NCBI RefSeq assembly: GCF_000612585.1
Contig: NZ_JFCA01000022.1
Coordinates: 50,015-114,014 of the forward strand
DNA length: 64,000 nucleotides
DNA from: Pseudomonas sp. CHM02
Lineage (GTDB): Bacteria > Pseudomonadota > Gammaproteobacteria > Pseudomonadales > Pseudomonadaceae
Direction: 5' to 3'
A program made the position numbers and the translations under genes. The notes beneath the pieces were generated by a model. It did not search any database. It was not told the origin of the DNA and saw only the letters and a list, made by a program, of their open reading frames with translations. Positions 46,303 to 55,430 of the stretch are shown here, one piece after another (position 1 is the stretch's first letter; the number at the start of each line of letters is the position of its first letter).

Positions 46303-47465
46303 GTCAGTCCGATAAAAGCGCGTTTGCCACCCGTGTGATCCACGCCGGGCAATCCCCCGACCCGACCACGGGCGCGCTGATGCCGCCGATCTACGCCAAC
46401 TCCACCTACCTGCAAGACAGCCCCGGCGTGCACAAGGGCTTCGACTACGGCCGCTCCCACAACCCCACGCGCTTCGCCTTGGAACGCTGTGTGGCCGACC
46501 TCGAAGGTGGCAGCCAGGCGTTTGCGTTTGCGTCAGGGCTGGCGGCGATTTCCACTGTGTTGGAGCTGCTGGACGCCGGCGCCCATATCGTCTCCGGCAA
46601 TGACCTATACGGCGGCACCTTCCGCCTGTTCGACAAAGTGCGCCAGCGCAGCGCCGGGCACCGCTTCAGCTTTGTCGACCTGAGTGACCTGTCGGCGTTT
46701 GAAGCAAGCCTGCAGGACGACACACGCATGGTCTGGGTCGAAACCCCGAGCAACCCGCTGCTGAGCCTCACCGACCTCAGCGCCATCGCACGTATCTGCC
46801 GCGATCGAGGCATCATCTGCGTGGCCGACAACACCTTCGCCAGCCCATGGATCCAGCGTCCGCTGGAACTGGGCTTCGATGTGGTGGTGCACTCCACCAC
46901 CAAATACCTCAACGGCCACTCCGATGTGATCGGCGGCATCGCGATTGTCGGCGACAACCCCGAGCTGGCTGAACGCCTGGGCTTCCTGCAGAACTCGGTC
47001 GGCGCCATCGCGGGGCCCTTCGACGCGTTCCTCACCCTGCGCGGCGTGAAAACCCTGGCACTGCGTATGGAGCGCCATTGCAGCAACGCCCTGGACCTGG
47101 CCACCTGGCTGGAGCAGCAACCGCAAGTGGCACGGGTTTACTACCCAGGCCTGGCCTCCCACCCGCAGCATGAACTGGCTCGCAAACAGATGCGTGGGTT
47201 TGGCGGGATGATTTCGATTGACCTGAACAGCGACCTGGCCGGCGCGACGCGCTTCCTGGAAAACGTCAAGATCTTCGCCCTGGCCGAAAGCCTCGGCGGC
47301 GTGGAAAGCCTGATCGAACACCCGGCGATCATGACCCACGCGAGCATCCCGGCCGCCACGCGCGCGCAACTAGGAATTGGCGATGGGCTGGTGCGCTTGT
47401 CGGTGGGGGTTGAGGATGTGGAGGACCTGCGCGCCGATCTGGCCCAGGCGCTGGCAAAAATCTAA
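46299..47465 (+). CDS. Cystathionine gamma-lyase/gamma-synthase family protein
   Basis: A 388-residue PLP enzyme of the Cys/Met metabolism family. The PLP lysine is Lys202 in VVHSTTKYLNGHSD, preceded by VADNTFASPW, and the C-terminal part has LGGVESLIEHPAIMTHASIP. Coupled to cystathionine beta-synthase it most likely splits cystathionine to cysteine, 2-oxobutyrate and ammonia. It ends 18 bases before the REP array. Confidence 0.92.
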
Positions 47466-47482
47466 CAACAACACCAATCCCC

Positions 47483-47897
47483 TGTAGGAGCCAACTGGCG
47501 ATGACGCCCGCAAAATCGCCATCGCTGGCAAGCCGGCTCCTACAAAGGTGGATTTGAGCCGCTTCTGCAGGAGTCCGGCTTGCCGGCGATGATGCCCGCA
47601 AGATCGCCATCGCTGGCAAGCCGGCTCCTACAAAGGTGGATTTGAGCCGCTTCTGCAGGAGTCCGGCTTGCCGGCGATGACGCCCGCAAAATCGCCATCG
47701 CCGGCAAGCCGGCTCCTACAAAGGTGGATTTGAGTCGCTTCTGTAGGAGTCCGGCTTGCCGGCGATGACGCCCGAAAAATCGCCATCGCTGGCAAGCCGG
47801 CTCCTACAAAGGTGGATTTGAGTCGCTTCTGCAGGAGTCCGGCTTGCCGGCGATGACGCCCGCAAGATCGCCATCGCTGGCAAGCCGGCGTCTACAA
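47483..47897. repeat. Tandem REP/REPIN array, 88-bp period
   Basis: Nearly five copies of an 88-base unit fill the gap between two convergent genes. The phrase CTCCTACAAAGGTGGATTTGAG recurs at exact 88-base steps (TACAAAGG at 47541, 47629, 47717 and 47805, with a variant at 47893). Each unit is a REP palindrome (AGGAGTCCGGCTTGCCGG ... GGCAAGCCGGCTCCTAC) plus a fixed linker. Copies differ by only a few bases, indicating recent amplification or homogenisation. Confidence 0.95.
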
Positions 47898-47906
47898 TGG
47901 GTTGTG

Positions 47907-50105
47907 TCAGCTTGAGGTGATGTTGGCTCGGGCTGCATGCAGCTTCTTGTAGCTCTCGATCAAGCGCAGATGCCGTTCCAGCCCTTCCAGCTTCATGCTG
48001 GTCGGCGTCAGGCCATAGAAACGCACGTCGCCTTTCACCGAGCCAATCACCGCGTCCATCCGCTCATTGCCGAACATGCGGCGGAAGTTGGTTTCGTAAT
48101 CCGCCAGGTCCAGGTCATCGTCCAGTTCCATCTCCAGCACCGCATTCATCGCCTGGTAAAACAGGCCGCGCTCGGCGGTGTTGTCGTTGTACTGCAGGAA
48201 CATCTCCACGCACTCCTTGGCCTCTTCATATTGCCGCAGGGCCAGGAAGATCAGCAGCTTCAACTCCAGGATGGTCAGTTGGCCCCAGGCGGTGTTGTCG
48301 TCGAACTCGATGCCGATCAGGGTGGTGATATCGGTGTAGTCGTCCAGCTCGCTTTCAATCAGCCGCTCGACCAACGCCTGCAATTCTTCCTCGTTGAGGC
48401 GGTGCAGGTTGAGAATGTCCTCGCGGAAGAACAGCGCCTTGTTGGTGTTGTCCCAGATCAGGTCATCCACCGGGTAGATTTCCGAGTAGTCCGGCACCAG
48501 GATGCGGCACGCCGTAGCGCCCAGGTGTTCGTACACCGCCATGTAGGACTCCTTGCCCATGCCTTCGAGAATCCCGAACAGGGTCGCGGCTTCCTGGGCG
48601 TTCGAGTCGGCCCCTTCGCCGGTGAAGTCCCATTCAACGAATTCGTAATCCGACTGCGCGCTGAAGAAGCGCCACGACACCACACCGCTGGAGTCGATGA
48701 AGTGCTCGACGAAGTTGTTCGGCTCGGTCACTGCCTGGCCTTCGAAGGTTGGCTGCGGCAGGTCGTTCAGGCCTTCGAAACTGCGGCCTTGCAGCAGTTC
48801 GGTGAGGCTGCGTTCCAACGCCACTTCCAGGCTTGGGTGCGCGCCGAACGAGGCGAATACGCCGCCGGTACGTGGGTTCATCAAGGTCACACACATCACC
48901 GGGAATTCACCGCCCAGGGACGCGTCTTTCACCAATACCGGGAAGCCTTGGGCTTCGAGCCCTTGGATACCGGCGAGGATGCCGGGGTACTTGGCCAGCA
49001 CTTCGGCCGGTACATCCGGCAAGGCGAACTCGCCTTCGATGATTTCACGCTTCACCGCGCGCTCGAAGATCTCCGACAGGCACTGCACCTGGGCTTCGGC
49101 CAGGGTGTTGCCGGCGCTCATGCCGTTGCTGAGGTAGAGGTTTTCGATCAGGTTGGACGGGAAGTACACCACCTCACCGTCCGACTGGCGCACGAACGGC
49201 AGCGAAACGATACCGCGCTCTTCATTGCCGGAGTTGGTGTCGAACAGGTGCGAACCGCGCAGCTCGCCGTCGCGGTTGTAGACCTTCAGGCAGTACGCAT
49301 CGAGGATTTCGCTCGGCAGTTCGTCGTTGGGGCCGGGCTGGAACCAGCGCTCATCCGGGTAATGCACGAACGGCGCATTCGCCAGTTCTTCGCCCCAGAA
49401 CTGGTCGTTGTAGAAGAAGTTGCAGTTGAGCCGTTCGATAAACTCGCCCAACGCCGACGCCAAGGCGCCCTCTTTGGTCGCGCCCTTGCCGTTGGTGAAG
49501 CACATCGGCGAATGCGCATCGCGGATATGCAGCGACCACACGTTAGGCACGATATTGCGCCACGACGCGATCTCGATCTTCATGCCCAGGCCGGCCAGGA
49601 TGCCGGACATGTTGGCGATGGTCTGTTCCAGTGGCAGGTCCTTGCCGGCGATGTAGGTGCCGCCCTCGGAGGTAGAGCCGGGCATCAACAAGGCCTGGGC
49701 ATCCGCATCCAGGTTCTCGACCTCTTCGATGACGAACTCAGGGCCGGCCTGCACCACTTTCTTGACCGTGCAGCGGTCGATGGAACGCAGGATGCCCTGG
49801 CGGTCCTTGTCGGAGATATCCGCGGGCAATTCCACCTGGATCTTGAAGATCTGGTTGTAGCGGTTTTCCGGGTCGACAATGTTGTTCTGCGACAGGCGAA
49901 TATTGTCGGTGGGGATATTGCGCGTCTGGCAATACAACTTCACGAAGTACGCCGCGCACAACGCCGACGACGCCAGGAAGTAATCGAATGGCCCCGGTGC
50001 CGAGCCATCGCCTTTATAGCGAATGGGCTGGTCGGCAATCACCGTGAAGTCATCGAACTTGGCTTCTAGCCGGAGGTTGTCGAGAAAGTTGACCTTGATT
50101 TCCAT
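47907..50105 (-). CDS. OsmC-YcaO fusion protein
   Basis: A 732-residue protein. Residues 1-140 are an OsmC-like domain (EAKFDDFTVIADQPIRYKGDGSAPGPFDYFLASSALCAAYF, with the Cys of the peroxidase-type centre), and residues about 170-590 a YcaO ATP-dependent domain (SMCFTNGKGATKEGALASALGEFIERL and AEAQVQCLSEIFERAVKREI), followed by an acidic helical C-terminal region. YcaO proteins activate amide backbones using ATP; E. coli YcaO is linked to RimO-dependent ribosomal protein S12 methylthiolation. The fusion is known in Pseudomonas, role unproven. The ATG at 50105 lacks a strong ribosome site. No RiPP precursor is seen nearby. Confidence 0.88.
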   Translation of the reverse strand: MEIKVNFLDNLRLEAKFDDFTVIADQPIRYKGDGSAPGPFDYFLASSALCAAYFVKLYCQTRNIPTDNIRLSQNNIVDPENRYNQIFKIQVELPADISDKDRQGILRSIDRCTVKKVVQAGPEFVIEEVENLDADAQALLMPGSTSEGGTYIAGKDLPLEQTIANMSGILAGLGMKIEIASWRNIVPNVWSLHIRDAHSPMCFTNGKGATKEGALASALGEFIERLNCNFFYNDQFWGEELANAPFVHYPDERWFQPGPNDELPSEILDAYCLKVYNRDGELRGSHLFDTNSGNEERGIVSLPFVRQSDGEVVYFPSNLIENLYLSNGMSAGNTLAEAQVQCLSEIFERAVKREIIEGEFALPDVPAEVLAKYPGILAGIQGLEAQGFPVLVKDASLGGEFPVMCVTLMNPRTGGVFASFGAHPSLEVALERSLTELLQGRSFEGLNDLPQPTFEGQAVTEPNNFVEHFIDSSGVVSWRFFSAQSDYEFVEWDFTGEGADSNAQEAATLFGILEGMGKESYMAVYEHLGATACRILVPDYSEIYPVDDLIWDNTNKALFFREDILNLHRLNEEELQALVERLIESELDDYTDITTLIGIEFDDNTAWGQLTILELKLLIFLALRQYEEAKECVEMFLQYNDNTAERGLFYQAMNAVLEMELDDDLDLADYETNFRRMFGNERMDAVIGSVKGDVRFYGLTPTSMKLEGLERHLRLIESYKKLHAARANITSS

Positions 50106-50268
50106 GGGGGCACACCAGAATAACGGGCTAAACAAAAATGGCCGCCATTATGAGGTTTTTCACCGGGAAGTTTCAGGCTTTTGACCAGTGGCTGGCTAAA
50201 TGACAGATGTGCATTAACCTTTTCGCTGTTGGCGCCGATGGACTTAAGGCAACCAGGGAGTAGTCGGA

Positions 50269-51834
50269 ATGCGCAATAACCAGCCTGTAACACAGCGTGA
50301 GATTTCCCTCGCGCCGTCACAAAAACTCATCTCCGCCACGGATGTCCGAGGTGTCATCACTTATTGCAACGACGCCTTCGTCGAAATCAGCGGCTTCGAA
50401 CGCGCCGACCTGATCGGCGCCCCGCAGAACATCGTACGTCACCCCGATGTGCCCCCCGCCGTTTTTGCGCACATGTGGAGCGCGCTCAAACAAGGCTTGC
50501 CCTGGATGGGTATCGTCAAGAACCGCTCGAAAAACGGCGACCATTATTGGGTCAACGCCTACGTCACACCGATCTTCGATGGCAGCAAGGTCGTGGGTTT
50601 CGAGTCAGTGCGCGTCAAGCCCAGCGCCGATGAGATCCGCCGCGCCCAGGCCTTGTACCGCCGTATCAGCCAAGGCAAACCGGCGGTGCCGCGCCAGGAC
50701 GCCTGGCTGCCGGCCGCGCTCAGCTGCGTGCCGTACGCGGCGACCGGCGTGGCCGGCAGCCTTGCCGGAATGTTCCTCAGTGCACCGCTGGCGATTGCCG
50801 TGGCTGTCGTCGTCGCGGTACCGGTGGGCGTGCTCTGCTCGCGCTGGCGCCAAGGCAGCACCTTGCGCCTGTTGCAAGGTGTCGAACCCTCGACCTCGGA
50901 CGCCTTGATCGCACAAATGTACAGCGACGCCAGCGGGCCCCAGGCACGCCTGGAAACCGCGTTCCTCAGCCAGACCGCACGCCTGAAAACCTGCCTGACC
51001 CGCCTGCAGGACAGTGCCGAGCAATTGAGCGCCCTGGCCGGGCAATCCGACCAGTTGGCCACCGCCAGCTCCAAGGGCCTGGACCGCCAGCGCGTCGAAA
51101 CCGAACAGGTCTCGGCCGCCGTCAACCAGATGGCCGCCACTACCCAGGAAGTCGCCAGCCACGTCCAGCGCACCGCCGACGCCACCCAGCAAGCCAATGT
51201 GCTGACCGGGCGCGGGCGTGACGTCGCGCGCGATACCCGTGAGGCGATCGAACGCTTGTCCGCCGTGGTCAGCGAAACCGGCGTCACCGTGGCGCAATTG
51301 GCCCGTGACAGCGACGAAATCGGCAGCGTGGTGGATGTGATCAAGGGCATTGCCGACCAGACCAACCTGCTGGCCCTCAACGCCGCCATCGAAGCCGCGC
51401 GTGCGGGTGAGCAAGGCCGTGGTTTTGCCGTGGTCGCCGACGAAGTTCGCCAGTTGGCCCAGCGTACCTCTCAGTCCACCACCCAGATCCACGCGCTGAT
51501 TACCCAGTTGCAGGCGTCTTCAAACAACGCGGTGCAAAGCATGGAAAACGGCCAGCGCCAGGCCCAGGAAGGCGTGGCCTGGGTACTCGAGGCCGACCAG
51601 GCGCTGGTGGGTATCAGCGAGGCCGTGTCCCACATCACCGACATGACCACCCAGATCGCCGCCGCCACTGAAGAACAGAGCGCGGTCGCCGAGGAGATCA
51701 GCCGCAACATCACCACCATCGCCGAACTGGCCGACCAGACCTCGATACAAGCCCATCAATCCACGGACCTGAGCAAGGAACTGACAAACACCGCGTCCAC
51801 CCAATACGCATTGGTCGAGCGCTTCAATCGCTGA
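50269..51834 (+). CDS. aer: Aerotaxis receptor Aer
   Basis: A 521-residue chemoreceptor with a cytoplasmic PAS domain (residues about 10-120; [25 protein letters not shown] and [17 protein letters not shown]), a hydrophobic hairpin near 150-185 ([28 protein letters not shown]), then a HAMP-like linker and signalling domain with [22 protein letters not shown]. The layout and exact length match Pseudomonas Aer, which binds FAD in the PAS domain and reports redox state to CheA. GGGAG precedes the ATG. Confidence 0.92.
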   Translation: MRNNQPVTQREISLAPSQKLISATDVRGVITYCNDAFVEISGFERADLIGAPQNIVRHPDVPPAVFAHMWSALKQGLPWMGIVKNRSKNGDHYWVNAYVTPIFDGSKVVGFESVRVKPSADEIRRAQALYRRISQGKPAVPRQDAWLPAALSCVPYAATGVAGSLAGMFLSAPLAIAVAVVVAVPVGVLCSRWRQGSTLRLLQGVEPSTSDALIAQMYSDASGPQARLETAFLSQTARLKTCLTRLQDSAEQLSALAGQSDQLATASSKGLDRQRVETEQVSAAVNQMAATTQEVASHVQRTADATQQANVLTGRGRDVARDTREAIERLSAVVSETGVTVAQLARDSDEIGSVVDVIKGIADQTNLLALNAAIEAARAGEQGRGFAVVADEVRQLAQRTSQSTTQIHALITQLQASSNNAVQSMENGQRQAQEGVAWVLEADQALVGISEAVSHITDMTTQIAAATEEQSAVAEEISRNITTIAELADQTSIQAHQSTDLSKELTNTASTQYALVERFNR

Positions 51835-51854
51835 GCCCCTGCTGAACGTCTCGT

Positions 51855-51888
51855 GACAAGCCCGCTTCCTGTGGTGAGCGGGCTTGTC
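51855..51888. repeat. Hairpin of the dispersed GTGGTGAGCGGGCTTG repeat family
   Basis: GACAAGCCCGCT / AGCGGGCTTGTC, a perfect 12-bp stem with a 10-base loop, 20 bases after aer. The right arm carries the core of the 14-kb and 64-kb repeats. It may act as an aer terminator, although no T run follows. Confidence 0.7.
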
Positions 51889-51970
51889 CCGTTCACCATA
51901 AAGAACGCGCTCGCCACACGATAATGGCGATATGCTTGGGTCAACGCCCACCCCATCAAGAAGCCCACCC

Positions 51971-52590
51971 ATGTCCATCACGGATAACCTCCTCGCCTTC
52001 ACCTTCGCCGCCACGCTGCTGACGCTCACGCCCGGCCTCGACACGGCCTTGGTGCTCAGGACCGCAACGGTGGAAGGCAAGCGCCAGGCACTGCAGGCCA
52101 CGCTGGGCATCAACGCCGGCTGCCTGCTGTGGGGCGCGGCGGTTGCGTTTGGCCTGGGGCGTTGGTTGCGGTGTCGGAAGTCGCCTTCAACCTGCTCAAG
52201 TACTGCGGCGCCGCCTACCTGGCCTGGTTGGGTCTGAACATGCTGTTGCGCCCCCGCCGCGCATTCACGAGTGCCGAGACGGATGCCAAGCCCGCCGGCA
52301 ACTGGTTTATCAAGGGCATGCTGGGCAACGTGCTCAACCCCAAGGTGGGGATTTTCTACGTGTCCTTCCTGCCGCAATTCATCCCCCAGGGTCAGCCGCT
52401 GATCCTCTGGACATTCGGCCTGGTGAGCATCCATGTGCTGCTCGGCGCGTTGTGGTCGCTGGTGTTGATCAGTGCCACGCGGCCGCTTTCCGGGATCCTG
52501 CGGCGTGAAAAAGTCATCCAGTGGATGGACCGCACCACCGGCATGATCTTCGTGTTGTTTGCCGCACGTTTGGCGTTCAGCAGGCGCTGA
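51971..52590 (+). pseudogene. LysE-family exporter with a single-base frameshift
   Basis: The first frame (MSITDNLLAFTFAATLLTLTPGLDT... to AVAFGLG) is a normal LysE start with the PGLDT motif. After a run of four G at 52156-52159 the protein continues in another frame (ALVAVSEVAFNLLKYCGAAYLAWLGL ... LNPKVGIFYVSFLPQFIPQG ...) to 52590. Restoring one G gives an unbroken 206-residue exporter of usual length, so this is a one-base deletion in a homopolymer: a young pseudogene or a sequencing error. The end overlaps the convergent MFS gene by 14 bases. Confidence 0.85.
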
Positions 52591-53767
52591 GCAGCGGCTT
52601 TTTCGTCAGCAACACCCACGCCACCAGCGCCGACAGCGCCACCGCCACCGCGCCCGCCAGATACACCGACGCCACACCCGCCGCGCCAGCCAGCGCACCC
52701 GCCAAGGGGCTGGTGATACCCAGCGAGATATCCAGGAACGCCACATAGGCACCCATCGCCAACCCACGGGTTTGCGGAGGCGCGCGCTTGATCGCTTCCA
52801 CGCCGAAGCCCGGGAACGCCAGCGAGTAACCAAAGCCGGTGAGCGCCGCGCCCAGGTACGCCATCAACGGGTCGCTCGCGCCCCAGATCAACAATTGCCC
52901 CGCCGCCTCGATCAGCACGCAGATCAGCGCGACGATGGTGCCACCCAGCTTGTCTGGCAGATGCCCGAAGAAAATCCGCGCACTGATAAACGCCAGGCCA
53001 AACGCGGTAAAGGCGAACGACGCATTGCCCCAGTCCTTGGATGCGAACAGCAGCGCGATAAACGCCGTGATCACCCCGAAGCCGATGCTGGAAAACGCCA
53101 GCCCCAATCCCGGTAGCCAGACTGCCCCCAACACCGAGTAAAACGACGTACGCCGCTGACTGGTCGGCGCCACGCCCTTGGCGCCGACCACGATGCCAAA
53201 CGCCAACAACGGCAATATCAGGCTGGCAATCGACAGCCCGCTGAAGCCCCACTGGCTATTGATCACCACGCCCAGCGGTGCCCCCAACGCAAACGCGGCG
53301 TAGATTGCGATCCCGATCCAGGCCATCACCTTGCCGGCGTTCTGCGGTCCCACCAGCCCCATCCCCCAGCCCATGGAATCGGTGATGATCAGGCTTTCGC
53401 CCAACGCCAGCACCACGCGCCCGGCCAGCAGTACCCACACCGAAAGCACCGGCGAATCGACGAAGGCCAGGGAGGCCAGGTACAACAACCCCGAACTGGC
53501 CGCCACCAGCATGCCCAGCAACATGGCGCGCTTGGGGCCGCGCATATCGGCAAAGTTGCCGGCCCAGGCCCGCGACAATAGCGCCGCCGCGAACTGCGCA
53601 CCGATCACCACGCCCACCACCAGCGTGCCCATGCCCAACGTCTGGTTGAGATGCAACGGCAGCACGGGCAACTGCATGCCGATCATCAGGAAACCGACGA
53701 ACACCGCCAAGGTGATCGGCAGCATATTCAGCAGCACCGAGCGCTGCTCACTTCTGTGTTGTGTCAT
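52577..53767 (-). CDS. MFS transporter (YhhS/arabinose-efflux-like)
   Basis: A 396-residue, twelve-helix major facilitator. Helix 1-2 has ITLAVFVGFLMIGMQLPVLPLHL, and the loop 2-3 motif is SRAWAGNFADMRGPKRAML, a variant of the MFS motif A; the C-half repeats it as FFGHLPDKLGG. It resembles the YhhS group of drug/sugar efflux proteins. It follows the SDR gene by 13 bases on the same strand, so the SDR and MFS genes form an operon, perhaps with the O-methyltransferase gene as first member. Confidence 0.88.
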   Translation of the reverse strand: MTQHRSEQRSVLLNMLPITLAVFVGFLMIGMQLPVLPLHLNQTLGMGTLVVGVVIGAQFAAALLSRAWAGNFADMRGPKRAMLLGMLVAASSGLLYLASLAFVDSPVLSVWVLLAGRVVLALGESLIITDSMGWGMGLVGPQNAGKVMAWIGIAIYAAFALGAPLGVVINSQWGFSGLSIASLILPLLAFGIVVGAKGVAPTSQRRTSFYSVLGAVWLPGLGLAFSSIGFGVITAFIALLFASKDWGNASFAFTAFGLAFISARIFFGHLPDKLGGTIVALICVLIEAAGQLLIWGASDPLMAYLGAALTGFGYSLAFPGFGVEAIKRAPPQTRGLAMGAYVAFLDISLGITSPLAGALAGAAGVASVYLAGAVAVALSALVAWVLLTKKPLLSAC

Positions 53768-53780
53768 GACGCCCCTCCCC

Positions 53781-54647
53781 TTAACCCATGAAGTAATCGG
53801 CTTGGTCCAGGTCCGCCAGCAAACCCGGACCTACCGGCGTCCACCCCAGCCGCTCGCGGGTCTGGACACTGGACACCGCCATATCGGCGCCGGCCATCAT
53901 GGCGAACCAACCGAAGTGCTCGCGCGGCCGGGATTCCACCGGCAAGCCCAGCCGACGCCCGATCACCTCGGCAATCGCCTTGAACGGCACCGCCTGGTCG
54001 GCGACCGCGTGATACACCGATTGGCTCAGGCCGTCCTCGAGCACTTGGCGATACACCCGCGCCGCGTCGGTGCGGTACACGCCCGACCAGCAGTTCTGCC
54101 CCTCGCCGATGTACGCCGACACACCGGTTTCGCGGGCCAGACGGATCAGGATCGGCAGGAAGCCATGGTCCCCGACGCCATGCACCGACGGCGCCAGGCG
54201 CACCGCTGCCGCACGCACGCCGCGCTCAGCCAGCGCCCTGGCGGCCGCCTCGGATTTGCGCGGGGAAGCGTCGCTCGGCAAGTCCGCTTCAGTCGCTCCG
54301 CGTGCCAGGCCAGACAAACCCGACGTAACAATCAACGGCGTGTCCGACCCCTTCAACACACTGTCCCAGGCCGCGATTAAACGGCGATCCTGCTCGCAGT
54401 TTTCGATAAACCGCGAGAAGTCATGGTTGAACGCCGTGTGGATCACCGCATCAGCGCTCCACGCAGCACGGCGCAGGGTGTCCAGATCATCCAGCGTGCC
54501 ACGCACCACCTTCGCGCCGGTGGCAGCGAGTGCGCGGGCCTTATCGTCGGAGCGGGCCAGACCGCTCACCAGGTAGCCGGCGCCGATCAGGTCCTTTACC
54601 ACTTCGGAGCCCACCCAACCGGTGGCTCCCGTGACAAATACGTGCAT
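53781..54647 (-). CDS. Extended SDR (NAD-dependent epimerase/dehydratase-like) protein
   Basis: A 288-residue extended short-chain dehydrogenase. The nucleotide motif VFVTGATGWVGSEVV is at the N-terminus, with DAVIHTAF as the NAD-contact segment. The usual catalytic YxxxK is not evident; the expected region reads SDASPRKSEAAARAL, as in atypical SDRs that act as NAD(P)H sensors or bind other ligands. It lies between O-methyltransferase and MFS genes on the same strand, 15 bases after the former. Substrate unknown. Confidence 0.85.
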   Translation of the reverse strand: MHVFVTGATGWVGSEVVKDLIGAGYLVSGLARSDDKARALAATGAKVVRGTLDDLDTLRRAAWSADAVIHTAFNHDFSRFIENCEQDRRLIAAWDSVLKGSDTPLIVTSGLSGLARGATEADLPSDASPRKSEAAARALAERGVRAAAVRLAPSVHGVGDHGFLPILIRLARETGVSAYIGEGQNCWSGVYRTDAARVYRQVLEDGLSQSVYHAVADQAVPFKAIAEVIGRRLGLPVESRPREHFGWFAMMAGADMAVSSVQTRERLGWTPVGPGLLADLDQADYFMG

Positions 54648-54662
54648 GAGTTGACTCCTCGA

Positions 54663-55319
54663 TTATCCCAGGCGTATTGAAAGTTCGATGTCATCGGCAA
54701 ATGGAACGGACAAGTAGCCGTTCTCGGGGGCGCGTACGTAGGCCAGGTATTCAGGGCAGTAATCGGTATTGTCGGCCACCACCAAAGCACCGCGGCGCAG
54801 GTGGCTTTCCACCAGGCGGAGTACATCGCCATAGAGTGCCTTGGCGCCATCCAGCAGCAGCAGATCGACACTGTCCGGCAGGTCGCTGGCCAGGGTCACC
54901 AGCGCATCGCCTTCACGAATGTGGATCAAGTCACTCACGCCGCCGTCGATAAAGTGCTCCCGCGCCAGGGCCACCTTCGAGGCTTCGAATTCACTGCCGA
55001 TCAGCACACCGCCACCGTTGTCACGCAGCGCAGCGGCCAGGTGCAAGGTGGACAGGCCAAACGAGGTACCGAACTCGACAATCGCCCGCGCCTTGCTGCT
55101 GCGCGCCAGCATGTAGAGCAGCTTGCCGGTGTCCCGCGACACGGGAAGCCACAGGTCCTTGAGCATCGAATACAGCGCCACATACTCGGTCTTGCTGTGC
55201 ATCAGCCGCTCGCGTTCTGCCTTCGATACCGTGTTCAGCACCGGGCTGGTGGCGGCGCAGGCCTGGGCATACAGGCGTTCAATCAGTTGCGCCAAAGGCG
55301 CGGTGGTCAGGCTCGACAT
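54663..55319 (-). CDS. Class I SAM-dependent O-methyltransferase
   Basis: A 218-residue methyltransferase of the CCoAMT-like type. The SAM motif is AIVEFGTSFGLSTLHLA, followed by IGSEFEASKVALAREHF, the metal/catalytic Asp region DLLLLDGAKALYGDVLRL and ADNTDY. The ATG at 55319 was chosen because longer readings translate the operator palindromes. It leads the leftward operon with the SDR and MFS genes, and is divergent from a TetR regulator with two operators overlapping its promoter region. It may modify a phenolic compound that the MFS protein exports. Confidence 0.87.
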   Translation of the reverse strand: MSSLTTAPLAQLIERLYAQACAATSPVLNTVSKAERERLMHSKTEYVALYSMLKDLWLPVSRDTGKLLYMLARSSKARAIVEFGTSFGLSTLHLAAALRDNGGGVLIGSEFEASKVALAREHFIDGGVSDLIHIREGDALVTLASDLPDSVDLLLLDGAKALYGDVLRLVESHLRRGALVVADNTDYCPEYLAYVRAPENGYLSVPFADDIELSIRLG

Positions 55320-55347
55320 AATTGATTTCCGTGACGTTGGGGCTAAG

Positions 55348-55367
55348 ATGCGACTAATTCGTCGCAT
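55348..55367. promoter_or_regulatory. TetR operator 1
   Basis: ATGCGAC-TAATTC-GTCGCAT, a perfect 20-base palindrome with a 6-base centre, between the divergent O-methyltransferase and TetR genes. It closely matches operator 2, starting 27 bases before it. Confidence 0.8.
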
Positions 55368-55374
55368 TAAAAGT

Positions 55375-55394
55375 ATGCGAGTGATTCGTCGCAT
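55375..55394. promoter_or_regulatory. TetR operator 2
   Basis: ATGCGAG-TGATTC-GTCGCAT, the same palindrome with one changed arm base. It lies 37 bases before the TetR ATG. A further half-site (ATTCGCAT, 55400-55407) follows. Confidence 0.8.
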
Positions 55395-55430
55395 TCGCTA
55401 TTCGCATTAGCCCCACCACCGGAGCCCTGC

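Noticed and set aside
47483..47897. Possible CRISPR array, because of regular repeats
   Set aside because: The 88-base unit repeats in full, with no unique spacers, and the units are REP palindromes; there are no cas genes.
47937..50069. 710-codon plus-strand frame opposite the OsmC-YcaO gene
   Set aside because: Antisense shadow of a gene with clear domains on the minus strand; no motifs of its own.
47907..50105. YcaO as part of a RiPP (azoline peptide) cluster
   Set aside because: No precursor peptide, dehydrogenase or transporter gene nearby; the protein is the known stand-alone OsmC-YcaO fusion.
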